Part shown: positions 8,747-16,222 of the stretch, piece after piece | Layout of the letters: each line of letters begins with the position of its first letter | How positions within the stretch are numbered: the stretch's first letter is position 1 | Source: a virus | Virus record (IMG/VR): IMGVR_UViG_3300042445_001170 | Location: 1 to 64,000 of that record | DNA length: 64,000 nt | Reading direction: 5' to 3' (one strand) | Made by a program: the position numbers and the translations under genes | The notes under the pieces: generated by a model | Told to the model about the DNA's origin: nothing | The model's database searches: none | The model's input: the letters and a program-made list of their open reading frames with translations, nothing else

Positions 8747-10681
8747 CTATGCTGAAATATCTACAAGTTCGCAATTGCCGTCAGAGCTACAGGCGAGGGT
8801 GGCAGAGGGTGATGTTCCATCTTCTGTTTCATAGAAAGACAAGTCTTCCCAACGAATATTTTTGGGCATTTTTTCAACAAGAGCATCATACTCTTCTTTA
8901 GAAACTTCCTGGTATGGCGCCTGCTTGTATGTATGTTCTGAATGTGGAAGGAAAGAGATTCCAGAAACTTCATCAAAATTCTTATAAACCCAAGCCCCTA
9001 CCTCCATCCACTCATCTTCTTTTACGGAAACAGTAATTGATGGCTTATGTTCACACCAAGCACGTTGGTACACTAACCAAATGTTTAAATGGTCAATTGC
9101 TGTAAGATCATTTCTTACAATTGCTCCTTCTGGTGCTTTTACTGGAAACGAGAATACGTATGTGTCGTTTGGCTTCATTACGTCGTCTTCTACTGGGATT
9201 CCGACTTCCTTCAAGAAAGTTGAAATTGGATCTCCCTTTGACCCACGAACCGTACGAATGTAATATGGCGAATGCCATGGATGCATTCCAGAAGAAACTC
9301 CAACTAATTGAGAAACTGTTCCAGAGGGCTTTACGCATGTAATGGCTGCTGATTCGGGAATACCTATCTTGGAAGACTCTTCTCTATTTACTTCTCTTGC
9401 CTTTTCACGCAAAGTCATAAGAAATGCCTCAAGTGAAATTAGGTCCTCTTTACCAGACATAAACTTATGTCCAAATTGCCCAGTCAAAGAAACTCCAAGT
9501 AGTCGCTCTTCTTCTGTATTGTCTTTCCAAATTTTTCGTAAATACTTAAAGTCAGTTAGAGTTGACTGCCACGTACCAAGAATTGTTGCAAGCTCAACTT
9601 TACGCTGAATATCTTTCTTTGTATCATTTTCACGTAATACGACTTCTGAAAGGTTACAAAACTGGTAAGGACGTAAGATAATTTCTGAGCATGGGTTAGT
9701 TCCGTAGTGTATATCTGGATCTCTTCTTCCAAACTTTGCTGCTTGGGCCTGAGCTGCGGCCACATTATATATACCTCGTTCTCCCGACTTAGAGTCATAT
9801 AAAGATTTCCATTCTGCTATAAATTGTTCCATCTCTGGCTTGCGAGAATATGCAACAGAGTTATTTGATAGTGCACGTTGTGGGCTTTGCTCCCACCAAT
9901 TTCCAGATTTTGCTTGAGCCATTTCAATATCGTTAATGTTTGAAAGAGAAATCATTGCTGATCTGCGAACTCCACCTACTACAACAACTTCACCAATCTT
10001 GCACATAATGTCATGACACTCGATTGGCTTAAGGTTTCTTCCTGTGGCATTTTTAAACTTTGCAATTGTAAAATCAAATAGATTTACAAGTGGTTGTGGT
10101 CCTGAAGACCTTCCACCCATTGTCTTAAGTCTTGCGCCTGAAGGTCTAACTTTTGAAACATCAATTGCTGGAATGTGTCCAGTCCAAAGCAATGCAAGCA
10201 GTTCACGATATGCTTTTGCCCAGCCTTGTTTAGAATCTTCTACAACAATTACAGTATCTGACTTTTCTAGTTTTTCTGGTACTGGCGGTAGCTTATTAAT
10301 ATACTTATATTCTACCGAAAACCCTACGCCTGTTCCACACATCAGAACATACATTGTTTCATCAAATGATCGTGGTGAGTCAACTGGCAGAAAAGCACAA
10401 TTGTACCCAGCAACATTATCTCTTTCAAGTGCCGCTCCAGAAGTCATTACAGATCTCATGGACGGCATAACATTTCGTTGAAATACAAACTCTTTTAATT
10501 CCGCAACTAGCTTTTCATTTGGAATATAATTATGGTTTGTCTTTAAATGGTTAGTCATAAATGAAAAATATCTGTCTACTGTCTCTCCCCATGTTTCTCT
10601 ACGACCTTCTGCTTCTACCCATTTTGCATATCTAGATAAAGCAATAAAGTTTTCATAAGGGTTTTCAATAGTTTGTGACAT
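8747..10681 (-). CDS. nrdJ: adenosylcobalamin-dependent ribonucleotide reductase (class II)
   Basis: 644 residues. Converts ribonucleotides to deoxyribonucleotides for phage DNA synthesis, using a B12-derived thiyl radical and no oxygen. Visible landmarks: C95 in the VAGYNC region, MCGTGVGF near 115, NPCSEI...FCNLSE near 330-345 (active-site radical Cys and Glu), CVKPSGTVSQ near 450, and a C-terminal Cys pair (C631, C637) that is normally re-reduced by thioredoxin; a thioredoxin gene is present at 42589. It is close in layout to the monomeric Lactobacillus-type RTPR but shorter than the usual ~740 residues. Host must supply B12. Confidence 0.95.
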   Translation of the reverse strand: MSQTIENPYENFIALSRYAKWVEAEGRRETWGETVDRYFSFMTNHLKTNHNYIPNEKLVAELKEFVFQRNVMPSMRSVMTSGAALERDNVAGYNCAFLPVDSPRSFDETMYVLMCGTGVGFSVEYKYINKLPPVPEKLEKSDTVIVVEDSKQGWAKAYRELLALLWTGHIPAIDVSKVRPSGARLKTMGGRSSGPQPLVNLFDFTIAKFKNATGRNLKPIECHDIMCKIGEVVVVGGVRRSAMISLSNINDIEMAQAKSGNWWEQSPQRALSNNSVAYSRKPEMEQFIAEWKSLYDSKSGERGIYNVAAAQAQAAKFGRRDPDIHYGTNPCSEIILRPYQFCNLSEVVLRENDTKKDIQRKVELATILGTWQSTLTDFKYLRKIWKDNTEEERLLGVSLTGQFGHKFMSGKEDLISLEAFLMTLREKAREVNREESSKIGIPESAAITCVKPSGTVSQLVGVSSGMHPWHSPYYIRTVRGSKGDPISTFLKEVGIPVEDDVMKPNDTYVFSFPVKAPEGAIVRNDLTAIDHLNIWLVYQRAWCEHKPSITVSVKEDEWMEVGAWVYKNFDEVSGISFLPHSEHTYKQAPYQEVSKEEYDALVEKMPKNIRWEDLSFYETEDGTSPSATLACSSDGNCELVDISA

Positions 10682-10733
10682 TTATTATACGACCTTTTCT
10701 CCGCCTTGCGGTGCTAATTTTGAATGAAGTCCT

Positions 10734-10762
10734 AGTGTATCAAACTTTTATTTAATGGTCTA
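10734..10762 (-). promoter_or_regulatory. putative nrdJ promoter
   Basis: On the minus strand TAGACC, 17 nt, TACACT lies about 55 nt upstream of the nrdJ ATG. The leader holds a small CCGC/GCGG hairpin but is too short for a cobalamin riboswitch. Confidence 0.45.
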
Positions 10763-10820
10763 GGGGTAAAAAATACTTTTATAAGTATCAGTATGTGAGA
10801 TATAGTTTCAGTTAACTAAC

Positions 10821-10850
10821 TTGACAGTTACTTATATTCAATGCTATTCT
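10821..10850 (+). promoter_or_regulatory. sigma70-type promoter for lysozyme-like operon
   Basis: TTGACA (10821-10826), 18 nt, TATTCT with an extended TGC (10845-10850). It reads toward the secreted lysozyme-like gene, whose AGGAGG site is at 10870-10875. Confidence 0.65.
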
Positions 10851-10883
10851 TAGAGTTCGTTATCTCTATAGGAGGAAATGCCA

Positions 10884-11426
10884 ATGGAGAATATAAAACA
10901 ACAGTTTAGCGATTTGGTTCGTGACTGGACAATAATAGCAGTGACAACACTGTTTTTGTTTTCTGGAAGCCCAGCAAATGCTTTGACTGTAAAACCTTTA
11001 GTGAAAACTGAAGCCCAATTAAAGCAAGAAGTCTTAGATAGTTTTAGTAAAGAGATTTACAAGCCATCTGAGATGCTTACAGACGAAGAGTTAGTAACAT
11101 TACTTAAGACTGTAGGATTCGAAGGACTAGGCCTTAAGAAAGCATGGTCAATAGCAAAGCGTGAATCTAATGGAAGACCGCTTGCATATAACGGGAATAA
11201 GAATACAGGAGATAGTTCTTACGGATTGTTTCAGATAAACATGATTGGAAATCTTGGTCCTGCAAGACTTGAGAAATTTGATCTACAGAGTAACAAGGAG
11301 TTATTCGACCCAGTAACAAACGCAGAGATAACGTACTATATGACCAATGGCGGAAATGATTGGTCGGCTTGGAAGGGTATGACCCCAAGAGCTAAGGAAT
11401 TTTATTTAAAATTTCCGACAAAGTAA
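10884..11426 (+). CDS. secreted lysozyme / transglycosylase-like protein
   Basis: 180 residues from the ATG at 10884, which is 8 nt after GGAGG; an ATG at 10878 is too close to that site. Residues ~14-36 are a signal peptide (hydrophobic, then ANA). The C-terminal domain (~85-180) has AKRESNGRP, NTGDSSYGLFQINM and a W-rich end, the pattern of SLT/lysozyme-fold murein hydrolases with the catalytic Glu in the ESNGRP segment. It would act outside the membrane on peptidoglycan, either for lysis or wall remodelling. It opens a plus-strand operon driven by the promoter at 10821. Confidence 0.8.
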   Translation: MENIKQQFSDLVRDWTIIAVTTLFLFSGSPANALTVKPLVKTEAQLKQEVLDSFSKEIYKPSEMLTDEELVTLLKTVGFEGLGLKKAWSIAKRESNGRPLAYNGNKNTGDSSYGLFQINMIGNLGPARLEKFDLQSNKELFDPVTNAEITYYMTNGGNDWSAWKGMTPRAKEFYLKFPTK

Positions 11427-11436
11427 AGGAGATGGG

Positions 11437-11652
11437 ATGAGGGTACAATATGTATCAACTTACATCTCCATGTCAGAAGAAGGATTGGTTGAAAAGCTTT
11501 TATGCCCAGTAGACCAATCCCTTCTTTTTTCAAATCAAAACCTTTTAGATGAGGTATACTTATATTGCCTAGAGTGTGACTATAAAAAAGCACTTGGCTC
11601 AGCTAGCTATCAAAAAATAGTCGATGAGGTAAATAAACATAAAAATGTGTGA
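11437..11652 (+). CDS. small zinc-ribbon-like protein
   Basis: 71 residues with CPVDQ near 24 and CLECDYKK near 45, a two-knuckle metal-binding layout. GGAG precedes the ATG. The tail overlaps the next gene by 8 nt. Function unknown. Confidence 0.6.
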   Translation: MRVQYVSTYISMSEEGLVEKLLCPVDQSLLFSNQNLLDEVYLYCLECDYKKALGSASYQKIVDEVNKHKNV

Positions 11653-11755
11653 AGATAATTGTATTTGTAATTTAGAAAACGAATCGGCCCCAATGCGGGT
11701 AACCGATGCAATGGGTAGAGAGGCTTTTTGGTTAGATGCAGGAAGACCTGAATGA
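11645..11755 (+). CDS. small Cys-containing protein
   Basis: 36 residues (MCEDNCICNLENES...). Overlaps both neighbours (8 nt upstream, 20 nt downstream), which is typical of packed phage operons. Three cysteines near the N-terminus. Unknown function. Confidence 0.45.
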   Translation: MCEDNCICNLENESAPMRVTDAMGREAFWLDAGRPE

Positions 11756-11948
11756 AATAAATACCTCTGATTTAGAGGATAACCTTCCTATGGTAAATTA
11801 TATAATGTTACATAGGATATACGATTTGCTAACTCTGATGTCCAATAAAATTGTTGGTGGAGAAGACACGCAAAAAATGGTAGAATATCATAATAAGGGC
11901 TATCTACTAGGACCAGCCCCATCATTTAGACCAAACGAGGAAGAATAA
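11736..11948 (+). CDS. small acidic hypothetical protein
   Basis: 70 residues (MQEDLNEINTSDLEDNLPMV...). Acidic N-terminus, amphipathic middle, no motif. In the same operon as the lysozyme-like gene. Confidence 0.5.
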   Translation: MQEDLNEINTSDLEDNLPMVNYIMLHRIYDLLTLMSNKIVGGEDTQKMVEYHNKGYLLGPAPSFRPNEEE

Positions 11949-11949
11949 A

Positions 11950-12138
11950 ATGGAAAAAGAAAAAGTAGTACTTTTAATGCTTGAAAAATTAAATAACGAT
12001 ACAAGATTTGCTGGTGTGTCCAGCGGTGCAGATATTGCAGATGTTGAACAGCAGATTATTAAGAACCAGCCATTTTTGCAATGGCAGATGAACAACATGT
12101 ATGACACACTTGTTGAAAAAGGCGTAATTATTCCTTGA
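11950..12138 (+). CDS. small hypothetical protein
   Basis: 62 residues, helical, ending just before a perfect promoter. Starts 1 nt after the upstream stop with AGGAAG as ribosome site. No recognised domain. Confidence 0.55.
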   Translation: MEKEKVVLLMLEKLNNDTRFAGVSSGADIADVEQQIIKNQPFLQWQMNNMYDTLVEKGVIIP

Positions 12139-12163
12139 CATTGAATCTTTATTAACTTATAAT
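12135..12163 (+). promoter_or_regulatory. consensus sigma70 promoter for a small RNA
   Basis: TTGACA (12135-12140), exactly 17 nt, TATAAT (12158-12163): a perfect match to both hexamers, the strongest canonical promoter in the window. Confidence 0.85.
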
Positions 12164-12169
12164 AAAGTG

Positions 12170-12233
12170 TTGGTTGAGACTCGTCTCCCAATGGTAAAGC
12201 CCCCTTTTGGATCCGCCTCCATAGGGGGTTTTT
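12170..12233 (+). ncRNA. candidate phage small RNA (about 65 nt)
   Basis: Bounded by the perfect promoter just upstream and by a terminator hairpin CCCCCT/AGGGGG followed by TTTTT (12200-12233). It contains an imperfect GAGA/TCTC stem at 12176-12187 and no start codon with a useful reading frame. Not a tRNA and not a match to the actinobacterial 6C RNA as far as I can see. Confidence 0.6.
12197..12233 (+). terminator. rho-independent terminator of the small RNA
   Basis: Six-base-pair G/C stem CCCCCT...AGGGGG and a TTTTT tail. Confidence 0.75.
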
Positions 12234-12261
12234 ACGTGTCTGGTGGTATAATAATATTAAT

Positions 12262-12420
12262 ATGGCAAGGGATCATTTTTCACAAGCATCTAAGAATCCT
12301 AGGTATCAGAGTAGATTTTATACTCACGGGGAATCTAAAGAGTTCATGTCAGAAAGAAAGATTGAATTATTTTTCTCAAAAATATTTTCTAAATTAAAAA
12401 GAATAGTTGGTAAAAAGTAA
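12262..12420 (+). CDS. small basic protein
   Basis: 52 residues, strongly basic C-terminus (KLKRIVGKK). A TATAAT stands 9 nt upstream of the ATG, so the message may be leaderless. Its stop shares one base with the next gene's ATG (TAATG). Function unknown; possibly nucleic-acid binding. Confidence 0.5.
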   Translation: MARDHFSQASKNPRYQSRFYTHGESKEFMSERKIELFFSKIFSKLKRIVGKK

Positions 12421-13244
12421 TGTTTACAGACAATCCAAAGGTAGAACAAGTTGCAGAACAGGTCTGGATTTACAGAGGATTCATAACCCCAGAAGAAAAT
12501 GAAAATATCATGCGTTTAATGAGAGAGCATGAAGCTGCTTACAAAGATTCAAAAGATGCGTTTGTATTTAAAGATCAGTATATAGACTGGTACAAGGACA
12601 AGACTGGCCCATCAATGCCTGAGCTAAAACCAATATGGGACAGACTTTCAATGATGCTTTATCCAGAACACTACATTCATCCACAGCTATTTGTAAACGT
12701 AATGCGTCCTGGCGATGAAGGAATGTTTGTGCATGCTGATAGTCCAGGAATGAATATGGAGCATGACCTAACTCAGCTAGACAGATGGTCAACTTGCTGC
12801 AGATTAAGCCATGGAGTGGTTGCTTATATGGGAGACTACGAAGGCGGAGAAATATTTTATCCAAATATTGAAGCAGATGGAAGAATTAAAGATAGACCAG
12901 GAGATCCTGATGATTGCTTGCAGGTAGACGTAAGACCTGGAGATGTAGCAATCCATGGAGCAACTCATCCCTGGGAACATGGAGTAAGGAAAATAACAAG
13001 TGGGATTAGATTTGCATACTCTAACTTCTGCATGGAAAAGGAACACGCTCCAGGAACATACGAGCTATTTGATCCAGCCAAACATCCGTTTATGACAGAT
13101 CCAAAAGAAATCATAAACTGGAACAACACTGTTTATCCTGAAACAACTTTCTGCAAAAAGAAATGTATATGCGGGGACTCTGCTGACTTTCCTTATTGCG
13201 ACAACACTCATAAAGAAGTAAATAAACTTAAATATAAGAAGTAA
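12420..13244 (+). CDS. 2OG-Fe(II) oxygenase fused to a CDGSH iron-sulfur domain
   Basis: 274 residues. The first ~210 form a prolyl-4-hydroxylase-like double-stranded beta helix: H105 and D107 (FVHAD), H187 (PWEHGV) as iron ligands and R197 for 2-oxoglutarate. Residues 249-264 read CICGDSADFPYCDNTH, the CDGSH pattern C-x-C-x2-S-x3-P-x-C-D-x2-H that binds a 2Fe-2S cluster (C249, C251, C260, H264). Known for the families: hydroxylation of peptides or small molecules, and redox-active cluster. The fusion is unusual and suggests oxygen or redox sensing, or electron supply. Substrate unknown. Confidence 0.85.
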   Translation: MFTDNPKVEQVAEQVWIYRGFITPEENENIMRLMREHEAAYKDSKDAFVFKDQYIDWYKDKTGPSMPELKPIWDRLSMMLYPEHYIHPQLFVNVMRPGDEGMFVHADSPGMNMEHDLTQLDRWSTCCRLSHGVVAYMGDYEGGEIFYPNIEADGRIKDRPGDPDDCLQVDVRPGDVAIHGATHPWEHGVRKITSGIRFAYSNFCMEKEHAPGTYELFDPAKHPFMTDPKEIINWNNTVYPETTFCKKKCICGDSADFPYCDNTHKEVNKLKYKK

Positions 13245-13255
13245 TTGAGCATATA

Positions 13256-13387
13256 GTGCGAAAGTGCGAAAAGTGCGGCGGTAGAAGACATTTTCAAATG
13301 TTGTTAAAAGCCCTCAAAGGGCCATATAGCAATTTTAGAACATCTGATCTATCCCAAAGTATGCAAATCAATAAAAGAGGGTCTTAG
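13256..13387 (+). CDS. small protein with N-terminal CxxC (GTG start)
   Basis: 43 residues from a GTG (VRKCEKCGGRRHFQM...). The CxxCGG start resembles zinc-ribbon peptides. Fits the gap between two convincing genes without overlap, but the ribosome site is weak. Confidence 0.4.
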   Translation: MRKCEKCGGRRHFQMLLKALKGPYSNFRTSDLSQSMQINKRGS

Positions 13388-13388
13388 A

Positions 13389-14066
13389 ATGGCTTACAAG
13401 TCCTTTTATTATTTACAGATACCTAAAACAGGATCTAAATACTTCCTAAGCAACATGTACTCGCCATTGAAAGATGAGTTTAATAAACATGGCATTGAAT
13501 TTCTTAATATGTGGGATCAATATAGCAATCCTTTAATTATGGGGTGGCATCCAGAGATAGATAAAGATACATATGTAGCATCAACATTTAGAGATCCAGT
13601 AAAACAAATAGTCAGCAAGTATTGTGATCAATTTAAGTCAGCTAACAAATCAGAAACAAAATATTATAGCAATGATCTTCCAGATAAAGAAGCATTTATG
13701 CAGAATGTAAATCTATATGCCAACAATATGTCTAGATATCTAATTAGTCATTCAGATGTATATGGTAAAGATATATTGCAGTCAACTGAAATTAATATTA
13801 ATAGTGCAGTGCGGCGAAGTAAGAGAGTCAATAAATTCATATTAGAATCAACTAACCCAAATGACACAATGCAAAGTATATTACAGGATATGGATCTACC
13901 TGTTCCAAGTCACCTTGAAAAGGGTAAAGTCAACCATAAGATCAATGTAAACAATAGCTCTAGACTTTTATATGAGTCTTTGACCGCTGAAGAAGTTGAA
14001 GCAATTAGATCTATATCTGATATTGATGAGTATATATATAACTATGCAAAGGGATTAGATTCTTGA
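13389..14066 (+). CDS. sulfotransferase-family protein
   Basis: 225 residues. IPKTGS at 11-16 is the 5'-phosphosulfate-binding loop and STFRDPVKQIVSKY around 65-78 is the 3'-phosphate-binding segment of PAPS-dependent sulfotransferases. The remainder is helical with no known acceptor motif. It follows the oxygenase-CDGSH gene and faces further oxygenases, so it may act in the same modification pathway. The acceptor could be a host surface polymer, a virion protein or a small molecule; unknown. Confidence 0.75.
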   Translation: MAYKSFYYLQIPKTGSKYFLSNMYSPLKDEFNKHGIEFLNMWDQYSNPLIMGWHPEIDKDTYVASTFRDPVKQIVSKYCDQFKSANKSETKYYSNDLPDKEAFMQNVNLYANNMSRYLISHSDVYGKDILQSTEININSAVRRSKRVNKFILESTNPNDTMQSILQDMDLPVPSHLEKGKVNHKINVNNSSRLLYESLTAEEVEAIRSISDIDEYIYNYAKGLDS

Positions 14067-14194
14067 TCTATATCTTCATCTAGGTCGAAATCAAAAATTT
14101 CTACGTTTCCCGCCCAATTTAAGAATCTAGAAAGAAAAGATCCAGATAGAATTGCTATCGCAATTACACTCAAGCCAAACCATAACTTTTTCAT
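14042..14194 (-). CDS. small membrane-anchored acidic protein
   Basis: 50 residues from MKKLWFGLSVIAIAIL, preceded by AAGGAG; a longer frame would start inside tRNA-Ile and is rejected. One membrane helix (~4-22), then an acidic tail rich in D/E. Its 3' end overlaps the convergent sulfotransferase gene by 25 nt. Confidence 0.6.
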   Translation of the reverse strand: MKKLWFGLSVIAIAILSGSFLSRFLNWAGNVEIFDFDLDEDIDQESNPFA

Positions 14195-14205
14195 ATTACT
14201 CCTTG

Positions 14206-14280
14206 TAGGGATACTGGGATTTGAACCCAGAGTCGATTGTATATAAGACAATTGCTTTAACCAGATTAAGCTATATCCCC
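14206..14280 (-). tRNA. tRNA-Ile(TAT)
   Basis: 75-nt cloverleaf: acceptor GGGGATA/TATCCCT (first pair G-U), anticodon stem ATTGT/ACAAT with loop CTTATAT, T-arm CTGGG-TTCAAAT-CCCAG. Anticodon TAT reads AUA. CCA is not encoded. Confidence 0.9.
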
Positions 14281-14360
14281 TAGTTCATATAGATTTGCAG
14301 AATTATTCCGCATATATGTACTAGTATAGCTATAACACCTACCCAAATGATTGTCTTCAC
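14280..14360 (-). CDS. tiny membrane peptide (GTG start)
   Basis: 26 residues (VKTIIWVGVIAILVHICGI...), one hydrophobic helix. GTGA overlap with the upstream zinc-peptide gene; stop touches the 5' end of tRNA-Ile. Could be spurious. Confidence 0.35.
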   Translation of the reverse strand: MKTIIWVGVIAILVHICGIILQIYMN

Positions 14361-14479
14361 TTTCCCGCCTTTGTTTTTTGAACTAACTTTTCAATACAAT
14401 GTGTACAAAAATTTTCAAGTACGCCTTTAGAGTTAATACGCTCTACATACTTTGGGTTTTCGCAAAAATCACATTTCAT
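14357..14479 (-). CDS. small zinc-finger-like protein
   Basis: 40 residues with CDFCE near 3 and CTHC near 25, a treble-clef or ribbon-type metal site, and a basic C-terminus. In the gap between tRNA-Ile and an oxygenase gene. Confidence 0.6.
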   Translation of the reverse strand: MKCDFCENPKYVERINSKGVLENFCTHCIEKLVQKTKAGK

Positions 14480-14499
14480 GATATTAGTATACCATAATT

Positions 14500-15402
14500 C
14501 TAGTCAACTGCTTTAATTACACAAGTTATCTGATTTGGATTGCCACCATTACCAATTTCTTCTTTGGAATTAAATACTCTACACTGCCATATAAATTTAT
14601 CAAAAGATTCTTTTTCTTTTTCTTTAAGCAATGCTTCAAATTCTTCTTCTGACATAGAATTTTTCATATCAATAAAATCCTCTTTAAACATGGCTGTAAG
14701 GAATTGACGAACATAAAATTTATTACCGACAACTGGCATTACTGCATGATATAAGTCTGTTCTAAACAATAAGCCATCTCCTGCTTCCATCTTATACGTA
14801 ATAGGAGGATCTATCATGAGACACTTCTGCTCATTTCCGTCAGCATCTATATATGTAGACTCTTCGCCACTTTCTGTATCAATTAAAACAATTTCTCCAC
14901 CTTCATAGTCATCATTAGTGTAGATGTTAAAATTGAAAATATGTGGAGTTCCTCCAAACCATGGTCTTCTATCCTGGTGGTACTCCATTGAAAGCTTAAG
15001 CTTTTTGTCAGTGTTTTCTGATTCAAGTATCACAACATCAGCTGTACAGTAATTTGGATTAAACCTTGCTTCTTCCATAGATGTTGGAATATCTGAGCTC
15101 TCGCCAATTAAATCAAAGTAGTCTTGATTAAGATAATTTTCTTTGTATATTTTTATTGCATCCCAAAATATATCTAGGAACTCTCTTAGATAAACTCCGC
15201 CTTCATTTCTACAAACTTCGTAAGATGGATCAGTCCATGGATATGCTTTTGAATACTGTCCCCATGGTCTCCAGTCTTGCCATTGTCCAAACCATTGATC
15301 GTTATTTGTCTTGGAGCGAATAACAAAATCTTGTGTCGCTGCTGGGTCCTTTAAAACATTCTTAAAAAGTATTACATCTTTTGTTAAAAGCCTATGTTCC
15401 AT
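14500..15402 (-). CDS. 2OG-Fe(II) oxygenase
   Basis: 300 residues. Iron triad H142, D144 (YHQD) and H219 (DLYHA), with R232 positioned for 2-oxoglutarate. The core (about 115-240) has the DYEGGEI strand typical of prolyl-hydroxylase-like proteins. N-terminal ~100 residues are Trp-rich and C-terminal 60 are charged; both are unusual extensions that may bind the substrate. Neighbour of an SGNH-like gene and a third oxygenase. Confidence 0.85.
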   Translation of the reverse strand: MEHRLLTKDVILFKNVLKDPAATQDFVIRSKTNNDQWFGQWQDWRPWGQYSKAYPWTDPSYEVCRNEGGVYLREFLDIFWDAIKIYKENYLNQDYFDLIGESSDIPTSMEEARFNPNYCTADVVILESENTDKKLKLSMEYHQDRRPWFGGTPHIFNFNIYTNDDYEGGEIVLIDTESGEESTYIDADGNEQKCLMIDPPITYKMEAGDGLLFRTDLYHAVMPVVGNKFYVRQFLTAMFKEDFIDMKNSMSEEEFEALLKEKEKESFDKFIWQCRVFNSKEEIGNGGNPNQITCVIKAVD

Positions 15403-15438
15403 TTATTTATCCTCTTCTTTGTAAAGTTCTAAATACAA

Positions 15439-16113
15439 TTATATCACCACAGCTTTGCTTTCTTGTACTGCAACTTCAATGAACATATCGTACAGGTTTT
15501 GTGTTAATTCTTGGTTTAGTCCATCGACATCATGGCCTTTTGTTTTGTCACTAGAATCCAGGGTAAGTTCTTTAAGCCCCAATGCATCAAATATCTCTTT
15601 TTGAGTGATTACTCTTAGCCCAAGGGCCGAACCATACTCGTTTAGTGCGGCGCAAAATTCATTATTTTGCTGAAGACGTTCATCATAGGAGTATTCATCT
15701 ACTTCTTCCCAATACGGAATAATGTTCTCTTTAAACTGAGGATGTGGCTCTGCAAGTATCATCTGCGAGTTTGGAAAATATTGAATTAAAAAATCAACAT
15801 AGCGTTTGACACATTCAGCAGCATTTTTGTATTTAGGCAGTAGGTACTTTATGTCAATGTATCCAAACCAGGCTATTACTATGCCATCATCTTGGATTTC
15901 TGACCATCCTACTCTTCCCCCCTTTGGTTTTGGAGTTTCCATTAGTGAAGAGTATCGATTCATTTTTAAAAGATCGTATGGATTAAATTTCCAAGCTGAG
16001 TGTCCACCTTTACCCCAAGCTTTTAATTCAACTCTTGTTTCTTTATCAGTATAATGTTCAAATATTCTAGTTGACTGACAATCACCTATTAGGTATAATT
16101 TTTTAGATATCAC
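15439..16113 (-). CDS. SGNH/GDSL-hydrolase-like protein, nucleophile altered
   Basis: 224 residues. LIGDCQS at 8-14 aligns with block I (GDS) but has Cys in place of the usual Ser. Other shared pieces with the paralogue at 52691-53437: W-x-GYIDI(K/R), the (A/M)EP-x-PQF segment and a C-terminal helix. Family members act as esterases on acyl groups of glycans or lipids; this copy may use Cys, or be a binding protein. Located between two oxygenase genes. Confidence 0.65.
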   Translation of the reverse strand: MISKKLYLIGDCQSTRIFEHYTDKETRVELKAWGKGGHSAWKFNPYDLLKMNRYSSLMETPKPKGGRVGWSEIQDDGIVIAWFGYIDIKYLLPKYKNAAECVKRYVDFLIQYFPNSQMILAEPHPQFKENIIPYWEEVDEYSYDERLQQNNEFCAALNEYGSALGLRVITQKEIFDALGLKELTLDSSDKTKGHDVDGLNQELTQNLYDMFIEVAVQESKAVVI

Positions 16114-16222
16114 TTGATCTTAGGTCTTAGGTCTATATATATTAATTTATATGATTTACTGATTTACTGACCCCCCGACCCCCCTATTGGAAGTATACTA
16201 TTTAGAAATTCTATGTCAAGGA

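Noticed and set aside
10682-10733. Cobalamin riboswitch upstream of nrdJ
   Set aside because: The leader is about 55 nt, far too short for the B12-box fold, and no conserved box was seen.
12170-12233. Actinobacterial 6C RNA
   Set aside because: The C-run is only five long and pairs in the terminator stem instead of lying in two loops.
14195-14251. Longer start of the small membrane protein inside tRNA-Ile
   Set aside because: An internal ATG with AAGGAG 5 nt upstream and a membrane helix directly after it is better.
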